Notes under the pieces: model-generated
Told to the model about the DNA's origin: nothing
Seen by the model: the letters and a program-made list of their open reading frames with translations, nothing else
Database searches by the model: none
Assembly: GCA_022241605.1 (NCBI GenBank)
Contig: JAKOMQ010000004.1
Coordinates: 62,001-126,000, forward strand
Origin: Aquimonas sp.
GTDB taxonomy: Bacteria > Pseudomonadota > Gammaproteobacteria > Xanthomonadales > Xanthomonadaceae
Reading direction: 5' to 3'
Length of the DNA: 64,000 bases
In this document: piece by piece, positions 42,059-52,265 of the stretch
How positions within the stretch are numbered: the first letter of the stretch is position 1
How the letters are laid out: each line of letters begins with the position of its first letter
Made by a program: the position numbers and the translations under genes

Positions 42059-43906
42059 TCAGCCGTCGCTGCGACGCGACGCCTGCTTCCGCTCATTCTC
42101 GGTGCGGTGCTTCTTGCGCAGGCGGATCGCCACCGGGGTGATTTCGACCAGCTCATCGTCGTCGATGAACTCCAGCGCCTGCTCCAGGGAGAACTTGATC
42201 GGTGGGATCAGGCCTTCGTCATGGTCCTTGCCCGAGGCGCGGAAGTTGGTCAGCTGCTTGCCGCGCAGGGCGTTGACAGTGAGGTCGTTGTCCTTGGAGT
42301 GGATGCCCACGACCTGGCCTTCATAGATTTCCTCGCCCGGATCAATGAACAGGCGGCCGCGCTCCTGCATGGCGATCTGCGCATAGGCGGGCGACGAGCC
42401 GGTGCCATTCGAGATCAGCACGCCGTTCTGGCGCTGGCCGATCGACCCCTCGGACTTCGGCCCGTAGTGGTCGAAGACATGGAACAGCAGGCCGGTGCCC
42501 GCGGTGATCGTGCGGAACTCGGTCTGGAAGCCGATCAGGCCGCGCGCCGGGATCATGAAATCGAGACGCACGCGACCCTTGCCGTCGGGCTCCATGTTCT
42601 GCAGCAGCGCCTTGCGTTCACCCAGCCTGGCCATCACGCCACCCTGGTACTGCTCCTCGAGGTCCACCACCAGGCTCTCGATCGGCTCCATGGTCTGGCC
42701 GTCGAGGTCCTTCAGGATCACCTCCGGTCGCGACACGGCCAGCTCGTAACCCTCGCGGCGCATGGTTTCGATGAGGATCGACAGGTGCAGTTCGCCGCGG
42801 CCGCTGACCTTGAATTTGTCGGCATCCTCGGTGTCTTCGACCTTGAGCGCCACGTTGTGCTGGGTCTCGCGGATCAGGCGGTCGCGCAGCTGGCGGCTGG
42901 TCAGGAACTTGCCGCCGCTGCGTTCCTTGACGCCGGCAAAAGGCGAATCGTTGACCTGGAAGGTCATGCTGATGGTGGGCTCGTCCACGGTCAGCACCGG
43001 CAGCTGCTCGACGCCGGTCGGGTCGCAGATGGTCTCGGAAATACCGAGCCCTTCGACGCCGGAGATGGCGATGATGTCACCGGCCTGCGCCTCCTTGACC
43101 TCGTGCCGCTGCAGGCCGTGGAAACCCAGCACCTGCAGCACCTTGCCGTTGCGGGTCTTGCCCTCGCGGCTGATGACGGTCACCGGCATGTTGGTGCGGA
43201 TCTTGCCGCGCTGGATGCGGCCGACGCCGATGATGCCGACGTAGGAGCTGTAGTCCAGGCTGGTGATGCGCATCTGGAAGGGGCCGTCCATGTCCACCGG
43301 CGGCGGCGACACGTGCTGGATGATGGCCTCGAACAGCGGGGTCATGTCACCGCCCCGCACGTCCTCGGTCAGGCCGGCATAGCCGTTCAGGCCCGAGGCG
43401 TACACCACCGGGAAGTCGAGCTGCTCGTCAGTAGCGCCGAGGCGATCGAACAGGTCGAACGTCTGGTTCAGCACCCAGTCCGGACGGGCGCCCGGGCGGT
43501 CGACCTTGTTGATCACCACGATCGGCTTGAAGCCCATCGCGAAGGCCTTCTGGGTGACGAAGCGGGTCTGCGGCATCGGACCATCCATGGCGTCGACCAG
43601 GATCAGCACCGAGTCGACCATCGACAGCACGCGCTCGACCTCGCCGCCGAAATCGGCATGGCCCGGGGTGTCGACGATGTTGATGCGGAACTCCTCGCCG
43701 GCCGGCGACTTCCAGCGGAGCGCCGTGTTCTTGGAGAGGATGGTGATGCCGCGCTCCTTCTCCAGATCGTTCGAGTCCATCACCCGATCGGCGACTTTCT
43801 CGCGCTCGCCGAAGGTGCCCGACTGCTTGAGCAGCTGGTCGACGAGAGTGGTCTTGCCGTGGTCGACGTGGGCGACGATGGCGATATTGCGCAGGTTCTG
43901 GATCAT
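42059..43906 (-). CDS. typA: Ribosome-associated GTPase TypA/BipA
   Basis: A 615-aa translational GTPase involved in 50S assembly and stress growth. G motifs are visible: AHVDHGKT, the switch region around [24 protein letters not shown], and NKVDRPGA. The EF-G-like domains and the BipA-specific C-terminal domain ([16 protein letters not shown] to the Lys/Arg-rich end) are complete. ATG 43906 ([19 protein letters not shown]) matches the family; eight extra upstream residues are dropped. Confidence 0.96.
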   Translation of the reverse strand: MIQNLRNIAIVAHVDHGKTTLVDQLLKQSGTFGEREKVADRVMDSNDLEKERGITILSKNTALRWKSPAGEEFRINIVDTPGHADFGGEVERVLSMVDSVLILVDAMDGPMPQTRFVTQKAFAMGFKPIVVINKVDRPGARPDWVLNQTFDLFDRLGATDEQLDFPVVYASGLNGYAGLTEDVRGGDMTPLFEAIIQHVSPPPVDMDGPFQMRITSLDYSSYVGIIGVGRIQRGKIRTNMPVTVISREGKTRNGKVLQVLGFHGLQRHEVKEAQAGDIIAISGVEGLGISETICDPTGVEQLPVLTVDEPTISMTFQVNDSPFAGVKERSGGKFLTSRQLRDRLIRETQHNVALKVEDTEDADKFKVSGRGELHLSILIETMRREGYELAVSRPEVILKDLDGQTMEPIESLVVDLEEQYQGGVMARLGERKALLQNMEPDGKGRVRLDFMIPARGLIGFQTEFRTITAGTGLLFHVFDHYGPKSEGSIGQRQNGVLISNGTGSSPAYAQIAMQERGRLFIDPGEEIYEGQVVGIHSKDNDLTVNALRGKQLTNFRASGKDHDEGLIPPIKFSLEQALEFIDDDELVEITPVAIRLRKKHRTENERKQASRRSDG

Positions 43907-44179
43907 GGGGCACGGCCTGGGGCGAGCCACGCAAGCGTCGTGGATCGCGGATGGAGGGGGTGGGCAAGTGTCGCGCAGGCGACGAAGCTGGCGTTTTGCC
44001 AGGGCGGACGGTCGTGGTGGGACAACGCGCGCTGGGGTGAAACGACGGCCTGCTGCCCGCAGCCAGTCATCACTGGCGCTTGACGCGGTGCCGCATTATA
44101 CCGGCGGACGGCCGACAAGCCAGTTGCACCGCTTCGGGATGCCTTATCCTTGGCGGCTGTCATTCATCAGGAAGCCCCC

Positions 44180-44689
<510 letters not shown>

Positions 44690-44767
44690 TCGCACTCCGC
44701 GCGTGGACGGCAGCCCTGCGGCTGCCGTCCATCCCTGTTCTTTTCCCGTCGATTTCTACCTGCCCCG

Positions 44768-45844
44768 ATGATCTATCTCGCGTTCACCGCTGGCCTCGTG
44801 CTGCTCATCGTGGGCGCGGATCTGTTGGTCCGCGGCGCCTCGCGGATGGCGCTCAGCTTCGGCATCAGCCCGCTGGTGGTCGGCCTGACGGTGGTCGCGC
44901 TGGGTACCAGTGCCCCCGAGTTCGCCGTGTCGATCCGCGGCGCCCTGGCGGGCCAGGCAGACATCTCGCTGGGCAACATCGTCGGCAGCAACATCCTCAA
45001 CATCCTGCTGATTCTGGGCGTGTCGGCCCTGATCGTGCCGCTGGTGGTCAATCGCCAGATCGTGCGCCAGGAGATTCCGATCATGATCGGCGCGGCCCTG
45101 CTGCTGTTCGGCCTGTCGCTGGATGGGCAGATTTCCACGCCGGAGGGCGTCGTGCTGTTCGGCGGACTGATCGCTTACCTGGTCACGCTTTATCTGCAGA
45201 GCCGTCGGCGCCCGGCCGAGGAGCTGGATCTTGAGTTGCCCGAGTCCAGCGGCTGGGATCGCCACTGGGGCGTGCAGATCGGCCTGATCGCAGGCGGCCT
45301 CGGGATGCTGGTGCTGGGTGCGCACTGGCTGGTGCAGGCAGCCGTTGTCTTCGCCACGTGGCTGGGTGTCAGCGAACTCGTGATCGGCCTGACCGTGGTG
45401 GCCGTGGGCACCTCGCTGCCGGAGATTGCCACGTCCATCGTTGCCGCCCTGCGTGGGCAGCGTGACATCGCCGTCGGCAACATCGTCGGCAGCAACATCT
45501 TCAACATCCTCGGAGTAGGCGGACTGACTGCCCTGGTGGCGCCGCTGCCGCTGCCGGTGTCGCCGGCGCTGATCAGCTTCGACATGCAGGTCATGCTGGC
45601 CGCCTCGATCGCCTGCCTGCCCATCATGTTCTCCAGGCACACGATCTCGCGCTGGGAAGGCGGCGTGTTCTTGGCGTACTACTGCGCCTACACCGCCTAT
45701 CTCATCCTGAATTCTGCGCACCATGATGCGCTGGACGAGTTCGCGCTGGTGATGCAGACGGTGTTCCTGCCGTTGACCGCGCTGACACTGGCTGTGGTGA
45801 CCTGGCGGGAACTCGAGCGGCGCCGGCACGGCATCCTGCCCTGA
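44768..45844 (+). CDS. Calcium/sodium antiporter (CaCA family, YrbG-like)
   Basis: A 358-aa membrane protein with two homologous halves. The alpha-repeats are evident: VVGLTVVALGTSAPEFAVSI with GNIVGSNILN in the first half, and VIGLTVVAVGTSLPEIATSI with GNIVGSNIFN in the second. The conserved acidic residues in both PE motifs are present. It likely exchanges Ca2+ for Na+ or H+ at the inner membrane. The next feature is the oppositely oriented tRNA-Lys. Confidence 0.93.
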   Translation: MIYLAFTAGLVLLIVGADLLVRGASRMALSFGISPLVVGLTVVALGTSAPEFAVSIRGALAGQADISLGNIVGSNILNILLILGVSALIVPLVVNRQIVRQEIPIMIGAALLLFGLSLDGQISTPEGVVLFGGLIAYLVTLYLQSRRRPAEELDLELPESSGWDRHWGVQIGLIAGGLGMLVLGAHWLVQAAVVFATWLGVSELVIGLTVVAVGTSLPEIATSIVAALRGQRDIAVGNIVGSNIFNILGVGGLTALVAPLPLPVSPALISFDMQVMLAASIACLPIMFSRHTISRWEGGVFLAYYCAYTAYLILNSAHHDALDEFALVMQTVFLPLTALTLAVVTWRELERRRHGILP

Positions 45845-46041
45845 GCAGGGCTTCACGGGATCGAGGTGCGAGCGCCTTCGAGGCGTTCGCGCAACCCGCG
45901 ACTGCGGCTGCGATACGATCCGGGTGCCTCTGTCGACGGCACCATCCGACCTGTTGCGGCGGGGCATTCCCCCGCGGCATGAACATCACCACGCGGGTCG
46001 GCATGCCGCCGCCCCGCGGCACGGGCTTGATGTCCGGGGAA

Positions 46042-46116
46042 TGGTGGGTCGTGAAGGATTCGAACCTTCGACCTACGGATTAAAAGTCCGCAGCTCTACC
46101 GCTGAGCTAACGACCC
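46042..46116 (-). tRNA. tRNA-Lys (UUU)
   Basis: A cloverleaf reads GGGTCGTTAGCTCAGCGGTA onward on the minus strand. Acceptor GGGTCGT/ACGACCC, D-loop AGCTCAGCGGTAGAGC, anticodon stem-loop GCGGACTTTTAATCCGT with anticodon TTT, T-loop GGTTCGAATCC, and encoded CCA. It lies downstream of queC, the usual end of the pal-queE-queC block in this order. Confidence 0.97.
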
Positions 46117-46234
46117 GGGATTCGTGCCTGCCGGCTGCGGAATCTGCGCGCTGCCGGACCCGTTCAAGGGGGGCGAAGTGTAGTCACGCAGCCGCCAAGG
46201 CACAAGGCTGGAGTGCACCTGCTGCCGCCGCCAT

Positions 46235-46909
46235 TCATCCAAAGTAGCGGGTGGGGTCGGCCACTCCGGCCGCTTCGAAGCCAGCGGCGCGCAGCCGGCA
46301 GGCGTCGCAGTGGCCGCAGGCGCGGCCCTCGGCGTCGGCTTGGTAGCAAGAGACGGTTTCGGCGAAGTCCACGCCCAGCTCAATGCCGCGGCGCACGATG
46401 TCGGCCTTGCTGAGCTGGATCAGCGGCGCCTGTACGCGCAGTCCGTGGCCTTCCACCGCCGCTTTGGTGGCGAGGTTGGCGAGTTTCTCGAACGCCTCGA
46501 CGAACTCGGGCCGGCAGTCGGGATAGCCGGAGTAGTCGACCGCGTTGACGCCGCAGAAGATGTCGCCTGCGCCCAGCACCTCGGCCCAGCCCAGGGCGAC
46601 GCTCAGCATGATGGTGTTGCGGGCCGGGACATAGGTCACCGGAATCCCGTCGCCGCCGTGCTCGGGCACGTCGATGTCGTCCGTCAGCGCCGAGCCGCCA
46701 ATGCTGCGCAGGTCGATGTTCACCACCTTGTGCGCGGCCGCGCCCAGCGACACGGCCAGCCGGGCCGCCGCAGCGAGTTCGGAAGTGTGGCGCTGGCCAT
46801 AGGCCACGCTCAGGGCATACACCTCGAAGCCCTGAGCACGGGCAATGGCGAGCACGGTGGCGGAGTCCATGCCGCCGGAGAGGAGCACCACGGCTTTCGC
46901 GGGTTTCAT
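46235..46909 (-). CDS. queC: 7-cyano-7-deazaguanine synthase
   Basis: A 224-aa PP-loop enzyme making preQ0 from 7-carboxy-7-deazaguanine for queuosine in tRNA. The PP-loop is [10 protein letters not shown], and the zinc-binding Cys set is in [23 protein letters not shown] 46909 ([16 protein letters not shown]) has AGGAG upstream and is the family start; the in-frame extension of 19 residues comes from the heptamer-like spacer. It follows queE but 247 bp of repeats intervene. Confidence 0.95.
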   Translation of the reverse strand: MKPAKAVVLLSGGMDSATVLAIARAQGFEVYALSVAYGQRHTSELAAAARLAVSLGAAAHKVVNIDLRSIGGSALTDDIDVPEHGGDGIPVTYVPARNTIMLSVALGWAEVLGAGDIFCGVNAVDYSGYPDCRPEFVEAFEKLANLATKAAVEGHGLRVQAPLIQLSKADIVRRGIELGVDFAETVSCYQADAEGRACGHCDACRLRAAGFEAAGVADPTRYFG

Positions 46910-46927
46910 GTTGGGCGGGCTCCTCTC

Positions 46928-46956
46928 GGGAATCGGGACTGGAGAATCGGAAATCG
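46928..46956. repeat. Degenerate heptamer array before queC
   Basis: GGGAATC, GGGACTG, GAGAATC and GGAAATC units stand 19-47 bp upstream of the queC start codon. Confidence 0.55.
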
Positions 46957-46967
46957 TAGAGCGCACA

Positions 46968-47052
46968 GCTCAGAGCGTGTCAAAAAACCCGGATGCCGTA
47001 GTGAGGGCGCCCAGCGGCGGCCGCAGCAGGCGGATGGTTTTTCCACAGGCTC
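46968..47052. repeat. GAGCxTGTG-family repeat, copy C (compact form, inverted)
   Basis: This 85-bp copy has clear terminal inverted repeats: GAGCGTGTCAAAAAACC on the left, and GAGCCTGTGGAAAAACC as the complement of the right end. The interior is GC-rich and self-complementary. It lies between queE and queC and is oriented opposite to copies A and B. Confidence 0.8.
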
Positions 47053-47112
47053 CTGGTCGTCAAACCTTGCGGGGTGACGGGAGTTCGAGGGCGATGCGGG
47101 ACGACCGCTTCG

Positions 47113-47147
47113 GCCGATTGCCGATTGCCGATTCTCGATTCCCGGCA
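47113..47147. repeat. CCGATTG/CGATTC heptamer array after queE
   Basis: Tandem CCGATTG, CCGATTG, CCGATTC, TCGATTC units end 10 bp from the queE stop codon. Confidence 0.65.
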
Positions 47148-47156
47148 CTGGGCCGC

Positions 47157-47837
47157 TCAGCGCCCCTGCGCCTCCCCCCACAGCTGCTTGTGCAGCTGCA
47201 TCTGGAAGCGGATCGGCAGTCTCTCCGCCAGCAGCCACTCGGCGAGCTCGGCGGGCAGGACCTGCTCGTAGCTGGGCGAGACCAGCACTTCGCAGCGCTC
47301 GTGCAGGCGGTGCTCGCGGGTGATCTGCATGGCCCAGTCGAAGTCGGCGCGGTCGCAGACCACGAATTTGATCTGGTCGGAAGGACTCAGGTGCTCCAGG
47401 TTCTGCCAGCGATTCTTGGCAAGCTCGCCCGAGCCCGGGGTCTTGAGGTCGATCACCCGCTGCACGCGCGCATCGACCGGAGCGATGTCGATCGCGCCCG
47501 AAGTCTCCAGCGATACGGAGTATCCGGCGTCGCAAAGCCGCTCCAGCAGCTGCAGGCAGCGCTTCTGGGCCAGAGGCTCGCCTCCGGTCACGCAAACGTA
47601 GCGCGCACCGTGAGCGGCCACCTCGGCGAGGATGTCATCGATCTCCCGCCACTGCCCGCCGTGGAAGGCGTAGGCCGTATCGCAGTAGACGCAACGCAGC
47701 GGACAGCCGGTCAAACGCACGAACACGGTGGGCCAGCCCACGCTGCGTGATTCCCCCTGCAGCGACAGGAAGATTTCAGTCAGACGGAGGCGTTCGCCGC
47801 TGGCGACGGGATTCGGGATTGGCGATTGTGAATTCAC
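47157..47837 (-). CDS. queE: 7-carboxy-7-deazaguanine synthase
   Basis: A 226-aa radical SAM enzyme forming CDG from 6-carboxytetrahydropterin. The cluster motif is CPLRCVYC (CX3CX2C), followed by VTGGEPLAQ. The family core starts at RLRLTEIFLSLQGES (residue 16). The first 15 residues, MNSQSPIPNPVASGE, are encoded by a GGGATTC/GGGATTG heptamer array, so a repeat supplies both start codon and N-terminal tail. No alternative start lies closer to the core. It follows cpoB after 158 bp. Confidence 0.93.
   Translation of the reverse strand: MNSQSPIPNPVASGERLRLTEIFLSLQGESRSVGWPTVFVRLTGCPLRCVYCDTAYAFHGGQWREIDDILAEVAAHGARYVCVTGGEPLAQKRCLQLLERLCDAGYSVSLETSGAIDIAPVDARVQRVIDLKTPGSGELAKNRWQNLEHLSPSDQIKFVVCDRADFDWAMQITREHRLHERCEVLVSPSYEQVLPAELAEWLLAERLPIRFQMQLHKQLWGEAQGR
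47808..47836. repeat. Heptamer array overlapping the queE start
   Basis: GGGATTC, GGGATTG and GCGATTG units on the plus strand are read on the minus strand as the QueE N-terminal residues SPIPNP. Confidence 0.75.
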
Positions 47838-47980
47838 GGCGGGCCGCGCTAAGCGACGAAACTCGGACTTGGATGTTCAGAAGCGGTTTGAGGCCATGCG
47901 CCCTTTCCAGAGCAAGTGCCTGGGGAGGAGCACCCGTGGACAGCGGACACGATCCAGCCCCAATCGCATGCCTCAACTCC

Positions 47981-48011
47981 GGAAAGCCGCGGCCTTTAGC
48001 GGCGGTTTTCC
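47981..48011 (-). terminator. Hairpin overlapping the cpoB stop
   Basis: GGAAA-g-CCGC (47981-47990) pairs with GCGG-t-TTTCC (48002-48011), nine base pairs with one mismatch, around the stop codon. It may reduce read-through from the tol-pal genes into queE. Confidence 0.4.
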
Positions 48012-48880
48012 AGCCGCATCGCCCGCAGTCGACCCTGGGCCAGACGGGCAACGGTGGTGTCGGGGTATTGCTGCATGACCCGGTTGAGGGTGGCCTCCGC
48101 CTCGTCCCACTGGCGCAGCTCGTACTGTGAGTAACCGAGCTTGAGCAGGGCGTCGGGCGCCTTGCTGCTGTTGGGGAATCGCCGCAGCAGGCCTTGGAAG
48201 GCGTCCAGCGCGATGCCGTAGTTCTGGGTGACGTAGTAGGACTCGCCCAGCCAATACTGTGCATTGGGGGCGTAGTCGCCGTCGGGGTACATCTGCAGGA
48301 AGCTCTGGAAGCGGCGTGCCGCCTCCGCATAGTTGCCCTGCTTCAGCTCGTCGAAGGCGGCATCGTAGAGGCGACGCTCGTCCTCGGGATTGCCGCTCAC
48401 GGCCTCCATCCGAGCCGGCTCGGCCCGGTCTTCGAGCGCAACCGTGCCAACCAGGCCATCGACTTCGGGGCGCACCTCGGGATCCTCGAGCAGCATGTCA
48501 GGCTCACCGCGCACGCTCTGGTCCTGCGGGGGCGGCGAGGCTGAAGGTGCGGCAGCGCCGCCGCCGCGTTCCATGCGCTCGATGCGGCTGTCGAGATCGA
48601 TGTACTGATCCCGGCCACGCTTGGAAAGCGCTTCGATTTCGAAGGCCTGCTGTTCCACAAGTCCGCGCAGCCCGGCGATTTCCGCCTGCAGTGCGCTGAT
48701 CTGGTTGAGAAGCTGGATGTTGGCCTGGGACTGGTCGCCGCCGCCGGCCTGCTGCTGTTCGAGCCGTGCGACGCGGTCGGCAAGGCTCAGACGAGAGCCT
48801 TGGGCAAGCACGGGCGAAACCGCGGCGACCCAGAGGGTCGCCGCGGCCAGGCCGCCTGCAATGAGGCTGCGTGCTCGCAT
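47996..48880 (-). CDS. cpoB: Cell division coordinator CpoB (YbgF)
   Basis: A 294-aa periplasmic protein that links Tol-Pal constriction with PBP1B. It has a signal peptide (cut after VLAQ, near 27), an N-terminal trimeric coiled coil (about 30-95, LADRVARLEQQQ and ISALQAEIAGLRGLVEQQ), a Pro/Ala and acidic linker, and three TPR-like repeats (about 165-290) with YDAAFDELKQGNYAEAARRF and PNAQYWLGESYY. Its ATG overlaps the pal stop (TGATG). Confidence 0.95.
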   Translation of the reverse strand: MRARSLIAGGLAAATLWVAAVSPVLAQGSRLSLADRVARLEQQQAGGGDQSQANIQLLNQISALQAEIAGLRGLVEQQAFEIEALSKRGRDQYIDLDSRIERMERGGGAAAPSASPPPQDQSVRGEPDMLLEDPEVRPEVDGLVGTVALEDRAEPARMEAVSGNPEDERRLYDAAFDELKQGNYAEAARRFQSFLQMYPDGDYAPNAQYWLGESYYVTQNYGIALDAFQGLLRRFPNSSKAPDALLKLGYSQYELRQWDEAEATLNRVMQQYPDTTVARLAQGRLRAMRLENRR

Positions 48881-49389
48881 CAGCGGGCGGTGTAGACGAT
48901 CTCGACGCGACGGTTCTGCGACCAGCAGCTCTCGTTCGTATCGTTGCAGGTCGGACGCTCCTCGCCGTAGCTGACCACGGTCAGCTGGCTGGCGGAGCCG
49001 CCGTTGGCAACCAGGGCGCCGTTCACGGCGTTGCCGCGACGCTCGCCCAGGCCGAGGTTGTACTCGCGCGAACCGCGCTCGTCGGCATGGCCTTCCAGGG
49101 TGATGCGGGCGGACGGGCGATCACGCAGGTACTTGGCGTGGCAGCCCAGGATCTGCGCGAACTCGGACTTGATGTCGGCCTGGTCGAAGTCGAAGTACAC
49201 CACGCGGCGGACCAAGCAGGGATCGCGGTCCAGGTCTTCCGGGGTGTAGCGGCCGTCGGAGACCGGCTGGGTCGGGGCGATCGGCGCCGGCGCGATCGGC
49301 TCGACCGGCTGCACGGTTTCTTTCTTGGCGCAGGCGGCAAGGGCAGCTACGGCCGCGGCGGTGATCAGGAGGCGGGTCATCGTGTTCAT
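48880..49389 (-). CDS. pal: Peptidoglycan-associated lipoprotein Pal
   Basis: A 169-aa outer-membrane lipoprotein with lipobox LAAC (Cys20). The OmpA-like peptidoglycan-binding domain shows VYFDFDQADI and LEGHADERGSREYNLGLGER. It contains extra Cys pairs (CLVRR, LGCHAKY, TCNDTNESC). It is coupled to cpoB by a 1-bp overlap. An unusual 273-bp gap with hairpins separates it from tolB. Confidence 0.97.
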   Translation of the reverse strand: MNTMTRLLITAAAVAALAACAKKETVQPVEPIAPAPIAPTQPVSDGRYTPEDLDRDPCLVRRVVYFDFDQADIKSEFAQILGCHAKYLRDRPSARITLEGHADERGSREYNLGLGERRGNAVNGALVANGGSASQLTVVSYGEERPTCNDTNESCWSQNRRVEIVYTAR

Positions 49390-49609
49390 TGGAAGCAGGT
49401 TCCTTGGTTTTCTAGGATCGGATGCAGTTTTTGTGGGTGCAGCGTTGAGCCCATCCTCTTAGGCGGGACAGATCCAGTGGCACGAGGCGCGCCGATGAAC
49501 CCCGGAAGCGCACGCGATGAATTCATCGAATACCTTCCGGCCCCGCTGGTGCCATGAGCCTGGTGGCTTGGGCACCCAATTACCGCGCGACGTCCCCTGT
49601 CGTGCGGGC

Positions 49610-49664
49610 GGGCGGACCTTGCGGTCTGCCCTTGAGTGAAACATCCGAACGCCTTGCGGCGTTC
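49610..49664 (-). terminator. Two hairpins after tolB
   Basis: GAACGCC-TTGC-GGCGTTC (49647-49664) is a perfect 7-bp stem overlapping the tolB stop. A second stem, GGGCGGACC-TTGC-GGTCTGCCC (49610-49631), has 8 pairs and one wobble. Both share the loop TTGC. No long T tract follows, so attenuation or RNA stabilisation between tolB and pal is as likely as termination. Confidence 0.45.
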
Positions 49665-50988
49665 AGCGCTGCCGATAGGGCGACCAGGCGGGCTCCCGGA
49701 CGTCGCCATCAGCAAGAACAAGCCGCTGCCGCACTCGCGCATCGGCGGACACGGCATAAAGCACCCCGCGACGCCCATCGCGGGCGGCGTAGAGCAACAT
49801 GCTTCCGTTCGGAGCAAAACTCGGTGACTCGTCAAGGTTGCCGATCGAAACCAGATTCTGCAGACCCGGCGTACCCACGCTGCGATCCAGAACCGCGATA
49901 CGATAAACGTTCCCTTGCCCCTGCGCCATGGCGATCTTCTGCCCATCGCAGCAAACCGTCGGGCGGGCGTTGTAATCGCCGAGGAAAGTGATGCGTCGGG
50001 CTTCGCCGCCGCCGGCAGGCACTTCGTAAACCTGCGGGCGTCCCGCGCGGTCGGAGGTGAAGAAGATCGAGTTGCCGTCCGGCGCCCACACCGCCTCGGT
50101 GTCGATGCCCCAGTGGTTGGTCAGCTGGGTCAGCTGGCGGGTGCCGAGATCCATGACATAGATCTCCGGATTGCCGGTGCGTGACAGGGTCAGGGCGAGT
50201 CGGCTTCCGTCCGGCGAGAACGAGGGCGCGCCGTTGATGCCGCGGTGGCTGGCGACCAGTTCACGGGCGCCGGTACCAATGTCCTGGATGTAGATCGATG
50301 AGTTGCCGCGCTCGAAGCTGACGTAGGCCAGGCGGCGTCCGTCCGGGCTCCAGGCCGGCGACAGCAGCGGCTCGCGCGAACGCACCACCGCCTGCGGGTT
50401 GAAGCCGTCGGCGTCAGCAACCATCAGCGCGTACTGCATGTCGCGACCGAGCCCGGTAGCGGTGACATAGGCGATGCGGGTCCAGAAGGCGCCGCGGAGA
50501 CCCAGAATGCGCTCGTAGATCTGGTCGGACGCCTGATGCGCGAGGTCACGCAGGCTGCCGGAGCGGCCGGTCAGGGCAAGGCCGAGCATGCGCTCCTGCT
50601 TGGCCACGTCGAGCAGTTCGAACTCCAGGCGATAGCCGCCGTCGCCGCCGTCAAGCAGGCGGCCGACCACCAGGAAGTCCTGCCGCAGCAGGCGCCAGGT
50701 GGCGTAATTGACGTCCACCGAGCGGATCGGCTTTTCCACGATGTCGCGCTCGGCCAGCGCGCGGAAGGAGCCGCTGCGGTTCAAGTTGGCACGGATGATG
50801 GCGGCGATGTCGGTATCCGGGGACGCGCCGCTGCCGAGGTACTCGAAGGGCACCACCGCGATCGGCAGGGCTGCGGCGTTGCCGTCGACGATGTCGATCT
50901 CCAGCCGCTGGGCCTGGGCGGCGGACGCCAGCACCAGCAATCCGGCGGCGAGCACAAGGGCGGCGAGGCGGGACAACAGCATGGGCAT
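49663..50988 (-). CDS. tolB: Tol-Pal system protein TolB
   Basis: A 441-aa periplasmic protein with a signal peptide (cut after AQA, near 26), an N-terminal domain (about 30-160) and a six-bladed beta-propeller of TolB repeats, such as LSPAWSPDGRRLAYVSFERG and PSFSPDGSRLALTLSRTG. It binds Pal and TolA. The start MPMLLSRLAALVLAAG is a typical signal peptide. It is separated from tolA by 312 bp, larger than usual for this operon. Confidence 0.97.
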   Translation of the reverse strand: MPMLLSRLAALVLAAGLLVLASAAQAQRLEIDIVDGNAAALPIAVVPFEYLGSGASPDTDIAAIIRANLNRSGSFRALAERDIVEKPIRSVDVNYATWRLLRQDFLVVGRLLDGGDGGYRLEFELLDVAKQERMLGLALTGRSGSLRDLAHQASDQIYERILGLRGAFWTRIAYVTATGLGRDMQYALMVADADGFNPQAVVRSREPLLSPAWSPDGRRLAYVSFERGNSSIYIQDIGTGARELVASHRGINGAPSFSPDGSRLALTLSRTGNPEIYVMDLGTRQLTQLTNHWGIDTEAVWAPDGNSIFFTSDRAGRPQVYEVPAGGGEARRITFLGDYNARPTVCCDGQKIAMAQGQGNVYRIAVLDRSVGTPGLQNLVSIGNLDESPSFAPNGSMLLYAARDGRRGVLYAVSADARVRQRLVLADGDVREPAWSPYRQR

Positions 50989-51300
50989 GGGCGGTCCTGA
51001 GTGTGGCTCTAGGGCGCAGTCTCAGGTGACCGCTGGGGGGCGGCCCGGACGACATGCGCGTGGGACGCGAGCATTACACGAGGTCTGTCGACTTGGCTGA
51101 ACGGCAGCCCCTGCGCAGACAGGCTGCGTCCGGGCGCGAGTGAAGACGCCATGAGCCGGGGCGGCGGCAGAGGGCACGTCGAACAGCGCGGCAGCTGGGT
51201 TCAAGGACGGTTGCGGCGCACGCGATTGCGGGATTCGCAAAGCGCCGCCGCAGCCGCCCCACGTGGCCGAATCGGTCGGGCCGTGCGCGCGCTGTCAGCC
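50989..51300. other. 312-bp spacer between tolA and tolB
   Basis: No reading frame with family resemblance and no clear terminator or promoter was recognised on the minus strand. The sequence is GC-rich with a single GGGATTC-like heptamer near 51228. In many relatives tolA and tolB are closer together. Confidence 0.45.
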
Positions 51301-52245
51301 TCAGGGGCCGTCGAAGCGGAAGGTGAAGTCGATGCGGCGCTGGAAGACGCTCTCAAAGCCCTGGTAGGGCAGGGGCTGGGCGCGCAGCACGGCGGCCTCG
51401 ATCGAGCGCCGCGTCAACTCGTCGGCATTGCAGGGCGTGGCCACGCTGGCGCTGATGACCTCGCCACCGGGAATCTGCACGATCTCCAGTCGGCAGCGTA
51501 TGCCGGGGCGCGCGGTCTCCGGGCGTAGCCAATTTCTCTGCACCACCTGCTGGATGGCCACCTGGTAGCGCCCCAGCAGGCTGTCGTCGGTGCCGCGATT
51601 GCCCACCTCGGCCACGTTCTGGGTGGCCTCCTGGTTGCGGTCGCTGCTGCCCGGAGTGTTCTGCTGGGACTGCCGCCGCAGGTCTTCGATCTGACTCAGG
51701 CGCTCCTGTTCAATGCGGCGCTGGCGCTCGGCGGCCTCGCGCTGCTGGCGGATGCGGTCCAGCTCGGCCTGCTGCTCGCGCTGCTGCTGTTCTCGCAGCC
51801 GCTGCAGGCGCTGGGCTTCCTCCTGCGCCTGCTGCTCCAGCAGCACCTGCTCCTGGCGGCGGCGTTCGACCTGCTCGCGCTCGACGCGCTCAGCCTCGGC
51901 CAGGGCGTTGCGGGCGGCGCGCTCGGCCTCCTCGGTGTCGGGCCGCTCCACCGGCGCCTGCGGCGCGGCCTGCGGTGGCGCTTCCGCCTGCTGCGGGCGT
52001 GGCTCAGGCCGCGGCTGCGGCGTGGGCGCGGTATCGCGCTCGGCCTGGCGGGCTGCCTGTGGAGGCGGTGCGGCGGCAGGTTCGCCGCCGCCCATCACCA
52101 GGGTGGCGACGATCGGCTCGCCGCGCACCGAGGGAGCCTCGGGCGGCGTGCTCCAGAGGGCGCCGACCAGCAGCAGGGCGAACAGGGCCAGATGCAGGCC
52201 TGCGGCCAGCGACCAGGCGATGAGTTTGTCCTGCGGGGTATCCAT
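51301..52245 (-). CDS. tolA: Tol-Pal system protein TolA
   Basis: A 314-aa inner-membrane protein spanning the periplasm. One membrane helix lies near residues 12-31. A Pro/Ala-rich section (about 50-100) is followed by a long charged coiled coil rich in Glu, Gln and Arg (about 102-200). The C-terminal domain (about 222-314) contains YQVAIQQVVQRNWLRP, CRLEIVQIPGGEV and ATPCNADELTRRSIEAAV. It follows tolR by 20 bp. It transduces proton-motive energy to TolB-Pal. Confidence 0.93.
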   Translation of the reverse strand: MDTPQDKLIAWSLAAGLHLALFALLLVGALWSTPPEAPSVRGEPIVATLVMGGGEPAAAPPPQAARQAERDTAPTPQPRPEPRPQQAEAPPQAAPQAPVERPDTEEAERAARNALAEAERVEREQVERRRQEQVLLEQQAQEEAQRLQRLREQQQREQQAELDRIRQQREAAERQRRIEQERLSQIEDLRRQSQQNTPGSSDRNQEATQNVAEVGNRGTDDSLLGRYQVAIQQVVQRNWLRPETARPGIRCRLEIVQIPGGEVISASVATPCNADELTRRSIEAAVLRAQPLPYQGFESVFQRRIDFTFRFDGP

Positions 52246-52265
52246 GGGCGGCGCTGCGCTGTCCG

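Noticed and set aside
45924-46247. A 107-aa frame
   Set aside because: It runs antisense through tRNA-Lys, and its middle is a translation of the tRNA.
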